24,825 nt of DNA, taken from NCBI GenBank assembly GCA_038848005.1, contig JAWCNZ010000019.1, positions 1-24,825 on the forward strand, read 5' to 3'. Below, in pieces: positions 21,378 to 24,825 of the stretch. The DNA comes from JAWCNN01 sp038848005 (lineage in GTDB: Archaea > Thermoproteota > Bathyarchaeia > Bathyarchaeales > Bathycorpusculaceae). Position numbers and translations under genes: made by a program. The first letter of the stretch is position 1. Each line of letters opens with the position of its first letter. The notes under the pieces were generated by a model, which was not told the origin of the DNA, ran no database searches, and worked only from the letters and a program-made list of their open reading frames with translations.

Positions 21378-23483
21378 AAATTTTAATTTGTACCTCTTTG
21401 GATTTTTCTTAAACTCCTCCTCGCAATGTTTTGAACAGAAATAAACCATGCGTCCCTCATATTCGATTTTGCTGTAGGCCGTTTCCGGCGTGATTTTCAT
21501 TCCACAAACAGGGTCTATAACCAACTGCGCCATCGGCTTCGCCTTTGCCTGTTCATATTTCCTTAACGTTTGGGCGTTAAACGCCACTATAACAGTGCTT
21601 AAAGACATAACTATTGCGCCTATTGCTGGGTTTAGGTTTACGGTAGTGGCTGCTAATGGTACGGTGATGATGTTGTAGCCAGCCGCCCACCACAAATTCT
21701 GAAGCATTTTCGAATATGTTTTCCGTGAAAAATCTATAACCTTGGCGACATCTCTCGGGTCGTTTTTGACGAGGATTATGTCTGCGCTTTCTATTGCCAC
21801 ATCTGTTCCAGCGCCTATGGCTATACCAACATCTGCCGTTACAAGAGCCGGCGCATCGTTCACACCGTCACCGACCATGGCAACCTTATATCCCCTCTCC
21901 CGTAGAAACCTTATTTTTTCAGCTTTTTTGTCTGGTAAAACCTGTGCGAAATAGTCGTCTATGCCAAGTTCTTTTGAAACCCAACGGGCTACATCTTCAG
22001 CGTCTCCAGTAAGCATAAAAACTTTCACGCCTCTTTCCTTAAGCGTTTTAACAGCCTCGTAAGATTCATCTCTTATTTTGTCAGAAAGTGCCAACGCCCC
22101 AGCAAGTTCCCCATCCACCACGGTGAAAACCACAGTTTTTCCCTGTTCCATTAACCCCTTAATCCGCTTGTCATTTACGCTCATTCCCATCTCGCCTAGA
22201 AGGTTTATGCCTCCAACATAAACTTCACTTTGCCCAACCTTTCCGTAAGCGCCTTTTCCAGGCAAAGCCCTAAACTCTTTAGTTTTAGGTATCTCTATAC
22301 CTTTTTCTTTTGTGTATTTCACAATGGCTTTGGCTATTATGTGTTCTGAATTCAATTCAACGCTTGACGTTAGCCTCAACAATTCATTTTCTGGGATAAA
22401 GGCAATTATGTCGCTTACGCCGAAAATGCCAGACGTTAACGTTCCAGTCTTATCAAAAACCACGGCGTTTACATCCTTGACAGTTTCAAAGGCTTTTCTG
22501 TCACGGATTAAAATGCCGCTTTTCGCTGTTATAGAAGTTGAAAGCGCAACAACCAACGGTATCGCCAAACCAAGCGCATGTGGACAAGCAATAACAAGCA
22601 CAGTCACCGCTCTTTCAAGCGCAACAGTTGGTTGTCCAAGAAAAAACCAAACCACATATGTTATTGCTGCAACTGAAACAGCAACATAAAATAGCAATGC
22701 CGCGGCTCTGTTCGCTAAATCCTGAGTTTTCGATTTGCTTTCTTGAGCCTGTTTAACAAGCCTTATCACCTGCGACAAATAGGTTTCTTCGCCTGTTCTT
22801 TCTATTTTCACTTTCAAAACGCCATCGCCATTTATCGAACCGCCTATAACCTTGTCTCCTGCTTTTTTATGTATTGGTTTTGATTCTCCTGTTATCAACG
22901 CCTCGTTAACATGCGACTCGCCTTCAACGACAACGCCGTCAGACGGCATTTTCTCGCTTGGACGAACAAGAACAACATCGCCCACTTTTAACTGTGAAAC
23001 TGGGATGTCTATGAAATCGCCGTTTTTTATGAGATGCGCCGTGGTAGGCATTACCTTGACAAGCTCTTCAAGCGCCATTGAAGCGCCCATGACGCTTTTG
23101 GCTTCTATCCAATGTCCCAAAAGCATAACATCTATTAAAGTGGCAAGTTCCCCAAAAAAGTCCATGCCAAGCGGAAGAAAAACCGTTCCAGCAGAATATA
23201 AAAAAGCCACCGAAATAGCCATGCCTATAAGAGTCATCATTCCAGGCTTACGCTCACTTACTTCCCGAACCAAACCTTTAATGAAGGGAAACCCACCATA
23301 AAAATAAATTATCAACGCTAAGAGAAACAAAACTTCTCTTTGGGACGGTATTTTTATCCAAGAAAGGTTCAGCCAATTTTGAACCATTTCAGAAAGCAAC
23401 AAAACGGGAATTGTGAGAACCAGCGAAAACCAAAACCTTTTTTTGAACTCTTGAATGTGATGCATGTGATGTGCATGTTCCAT
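21375..23483 (-). CDS. copB: CopB-type P1B metal-exporting ATPase with C-terminal YHS domain, 702 aa
   Basis: The core has TGES (198-201, actuator), CPH (300-302, membrane metal site of CopB-type pumps), DKTGTLT (344-350, phosphorylated Asp344) and GDGVNDAP (hinge). The N-terminus is histidine-rich (MEHAHHMHH), typical of CopB rather than CopA. The C-terminus adds a YHS/TRASH-like domain (DPVCGMKI ... VYFCSKHCEEEF, about 655-697) that can bind metal. CPH-type pumps export copper, probably Cu(II) and Cu(I). The usual nucleotide-binding His-Pro motif reads SEHI (379-382): the histidine is kept, the proline replaced. An AAAGGGA ribosome binding site precedes the ATG. Confidence 0.92.
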   Translation of the reverse strand: MEHAHHMHHIQEFKKRFWFSLVLTIPVLLLSEMVQNWLNLSWIKIPSQREVLFLLALIIYFYGGFPFIKGLVREVSERKPGMMTLIGMAISVAFLYSAGTVFLPLGMDFFGELATLIDVMLLGHWIEAKSVMGASMALEELVKVMPTTAHLIKNGDFIDIPVSQLKVGDVVLVRPSEKMPSDGVVVEGESHVNEALITGESKPIHKKAGDKVIGGSINGDGVLKVKIERTGEETYLSQVIRLVKQAQESKSKTQDLANRAAALLFYVAVSVAAITYVVWFFLGQPTVALERAVTVLVIACPHALGLAIPLVVALSTSITAKSGILIRDRKAFETVKDVNAVVFDKTGTLTSGIFGVSDIIAFIPENELLRLTSSVELNSEHIIAKAIVKYTKEKGIEIPKTKEFRALPGKGAYGKVGQSEVYVGGINLLGEMGMSVNDKRIKGLMEQGKTVVFTVVDGELAGALALSDKIRDESYEAVKTLKERGVKVFMLTGDAEDVARWVSKELGIDDYFAQVLPDKKAEKIRFLRERGYKVAMVGDGVNDAPALVTADVGIAIGAGTDVAIESADIILVKNDPRDVAKVIDFSRKTYSKMLQNLWWAAGYNIITVPLAATTVNLNPAIGAIVMSLSTVIVAFNAQTLRKYEQAKAKPMAQLVIDPVCGMKITPETAYSKIEYEGRMVYFCSKHCEEEFKKNPKRYKLKF

Positions 23484-23521
23484 TATTTTCCCTTTCTACT
23501 ATTTTGTCACAAACCTATTTC

Positions 23522-23604
23522 TGCCTTCTCAATTCTCACAAACAGTTTTTGCAAGATAGTTTTAAATGTGAGAAGGCATAAGCTTGTAAGAACCGCAGTG
23601 AGAA
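23522..23604. promoter_or_regulatory. Inverted repeats in the copB / aldo-keto reductase divergent region
   Basis: TGCCTTCTCA (23522-23531) and TGAGAAGGCA (23569-23578) form a perfect 10-bp inverted repeat. A second TTCTCACA (23533-23540) matches TGTGAGAA at 23567-23574, and another TGAGAA lies at 23599-23604. The hexamer TTCTCA/TGAGAA thus occurs four times in 80 bp between two divergent starts. A TTTAAA box at 23561-23566 is suitable for the rightward gene. A shared regulator for metal export and the reductase is plausible but unproven. Confidence 0.5.
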
Positions 23605-23625
23605 ATGTAAAGGACACGAGTAAAA

Positions 23626-24636
23626 ATGGTTAGCTTGTATAAACGTAGAATCCCAAAATTAAACGTTGAAACAAGCGCTTTAGGAGTTGGTACATGGGCT
23701 ATTGGTGGCCCCTTCACGGGAACCGATGGACTCGCTCATGGATGGGGTAAAACAGACGATGAAGAGGCTGTAAAAGCCTTGAAAAGGGCGTTTGAACTTG
23801 GCATAAACGTTTTTGACACTGCAGACGTTTACGGCTGCGGACACAGCGAAAAACTTATTGCAAAAGCCTTGGGCGAATACCGTGAAGAAATAATAATCAT
23901 AACAAAATTCGGAATAGTTTTCGACTCCAAAACAAAACGTGAAACTGGCGAGGACGGATCTCCAAAATATGTTCGCAAGGCAGTTGAAGCCTCACTTAAA
24001 CGGTTAAAAACCGATTACATAGACATTTACTTACTCCACATCTGGGGCTACCCAATTGAAAAGGCAGCCGAAACCATGAACACACTAGAAGATTTGGTCA
24101 GCGAAGGCGTAATCCGCGGCTATGGCTGGAGCACAGACTCAACAAGCCGTGCAAAAGCTTTTGCCGACCGCAAGCATTATGTGGCTGTCGAAAGCGAACT
24201 AAACGTTTTTAGAGTTACATCTGAAATTATCCGCCTCTGCGAAGAAAAGCAGCTAGTAAACATAAATCGTGGACCACTAGCAATGGGGCTACTTTCAGGA
24301 AAATACACGCCGCAGTCGCCCAGCCTACCTAAAAACGATGTTCGAAAATCCTCGCCGAACTGGCTAGTCTACTTCAAAAACGGCAAAGCAACACCAGAAT
24401 TCGCCAAAAAACTAGAACAAATAAAAGAAATATTAACAGAAGACGGCAGAACCCTAGTGCAAGGCGCAATCGGCTGGATTTGGGCCAAATCCCCAATGAC
24501 ACTTCCAATACCAGGCTTCAAAACAGTAAAACAAGTGGAAGAAAACGCTAAAGCCTTAGAGTACGGGCCTCTCAAACCAAGTCAGATGAAGGCAATAGAC
24601 GAAATACTTGGACCACGCAACCTCATCTTTGAATAA
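23626..24636 (+). CDS. Aldo/keto reductase, 336 aa
   Basis: The catalytic tetrad is present: Asp64 and Tyr69 in NVFDTADVYG, Lys94 in IITKFG and His138 in YLLHIWG. The GVGTWAIGG start and the RGPLAMGLLSGKY segment place it with the potassium-channel-beta/YajO-like group of NADPH-dependent reductases. It reduces aldehydes or ketones, with a broad or unknown substrate. AAGGA lies ten bases before the ATG. It is divergent from copB across 142 bp with shared inverted repeats. Confidence 0.92.
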   Translation: MVSLYKRRIPKLNVETSALGVGTWAIGGPFTGTDGLAHGWGKTDDEEAVKALKRAFELGINVFDTADVYGCGHSEKLIAKALGEYREEIIIITKFGIVFDSKTKRETGEDGSPKYVRKAVEASLKRLKTDYIDIYLLHIWGYPIEKAAETMNTLEDLVSEGVIRGYGWSTDSTSRAKAFADRKHYVAVESELNVFRVTSEIIRLCEEKQLVNINRGPLAMGLLSGKYTPQSPSLPKNDVRKSSPNWLVYFKNGKATPEFAKKLEQIKEILTEDGRTLVQGAIGWIWAKSPMTLPIPGFKTVKQVEENAKALEYGPLKPSQMKAIDEILGPRNLIFE

Positions 24637-24651
24637 CCTTCAACCAAAGTG

Positions 24652-24693
24652 AAAACACCTTCATCCAAAATGATAGAAAAATGTGGGTGTTTT
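24652..24693. terminator. Possible bidirectional hairpin between convergent genes
   Basis: AAAACACC (24652-24659) pairs with GGTGTTTT (24686-24693) across a 26-base loop, followed by T-rich sequence rightward. It lies between the end of the aldo/keto reductase and the end of the convergent surface-protein gene. Archaeal termination depends mainly on oligo-T, so this is tentative. Confidence 0.3.
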
Positions 24694-24697
24694 GTGT

Positions 24698-24825
24698 TTA
24701 TTTTGCTTCGAAGTGAGACCATGCGTAGTTGCCTACGTAGTATATGTACCAGTAGTTGTTTATTGGTGTTGGTAGTTGACTAAAGAATGCGTACTTGTTG
24801 GTGTAGTCTACGCCGTTTACTGTCA
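24698..24825 (-). CDS. C-terminal end of a probable secreted or surface protein (runs off the right edge)
   Basis: A frame open to the window edge ends with a TAA at 24698-24700. The visible 42 residues are rich in Tyr, Asn, Thr and Trp (NNYWYIYYVGNYAW) and strand-like, with a SHFEAK end and no C-terminal anchor. This composition is usual in extracellular beta-rich proteins of archaea. No family can be named from the fragment. Confidence 0.5.
   Translation of the reverse strand, partial: TVNGVDYTNKYAFFSQLPTPINNYWYIYYVGNYAWSHFEAK

Noticed and set aside
22852..23301. Long rightward open frame opposite the metal ATPase
   Set aside because: It is antisense to conserved CopB motifs, and the Ser/Thr/Pro-rich product is a codon-bias artefact.
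1..24825. CRISPR array, rRNA or transposase
   Set aside because: No regularly spaced repeats, rRNA-like conserved blocks or insertion-sequence ends with a transposase frame were seen on either strand.

Overview
The window looks like chromosomal DNA of an anaerobic archaeon, most likely a Bathyarchaeia-type member of the Thermoproteota (inference). Supporting signs are archaeal TATA boxes close to start codons, frequent GTG and TTG starts behind GGTG/GGAG ribosome binding sites, an SSV-type tyrosine integrase, archaeal-type Mrp/HypA, DUF166, a COG2522 regulator, a Sulfolobus-like zinc ferredoxin and a class II ribonucleotide reductase. It has two unrelated parts.

(1) Positions 1-5797 are the right part of an integrated, virus-like element whose left end lies outside the window. 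A leftward set encodes secreted or membrane proteins: a 32-aa membrane peptide, a 161-aa protein rich in N-glycosylation sequons, and the start of a further secreted protein running off position 1. A tight rightward operon of eight genes (895-4774) begins with a 50-aa ribbon-helix-helix regulator. It continues with a 355-aa signal-peptide protein that has C-terminal membrane segments, a tail-anchored protein, several small unknowns, a membrane-anchored beta-rich protein, a 40-aa basic protein and a 255-aa P-loop ATPase. The element ends with the C-terminal part of a split integrase (4886-5779). The reading frame of this integrase runs into a 45-nt 3' half of a tRNA-Gly(UCC) gene, the attachment site. 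A perfect 13-bp tandem repeat abuts that tRNA fragment. No known capsid protein was recognised.

(2) Positions 5800-24825 are ordinary chromosome, strongly enriched in redox and oxygen-defence genes. In order: nitroreductase, MarC, HAD hydrolase, a small membrane protein. Then a leftward operon of Lrp regulator, double-thioredoxin PDO, DUF166, HypA and a MinD/Mrp ATPase that probably acts as the archaeal HypB. A divergent rightward pair encodes peroxiredoxin and OsmC. A DUF5320-NifX-like gene is broken by two one-base shifts, both in five-A runs, and is divergent from a DUF134 regulator. Next come class II ribonucleotide reductase, rubredoxin, superoxide dismutase, flavodiiron protein and a ferritin-like protein, then a lactate/malate dehydrogenase, 49-aa protein and zinc ferredoxin operon. 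After two small conserved proteins comes a COG2522 regulator with three TGAC-N4-GTCA palindromes in its promoter region, a CopB-type metal ATPase with a C-terminal YHS domain, an aldo/keto reductase, and the end of a surface protein running off the right edge.

Rubredoxin, flavodiiron protein, SOD, ferritin-like protein, peroxiredoxin, OsmC and PDO together suggest an anaerobe equipped to remove O2, superoxide and peroxides. HypA with its ATPase partner implies a [NiFe] hydrogenase elsewhere in the genome.
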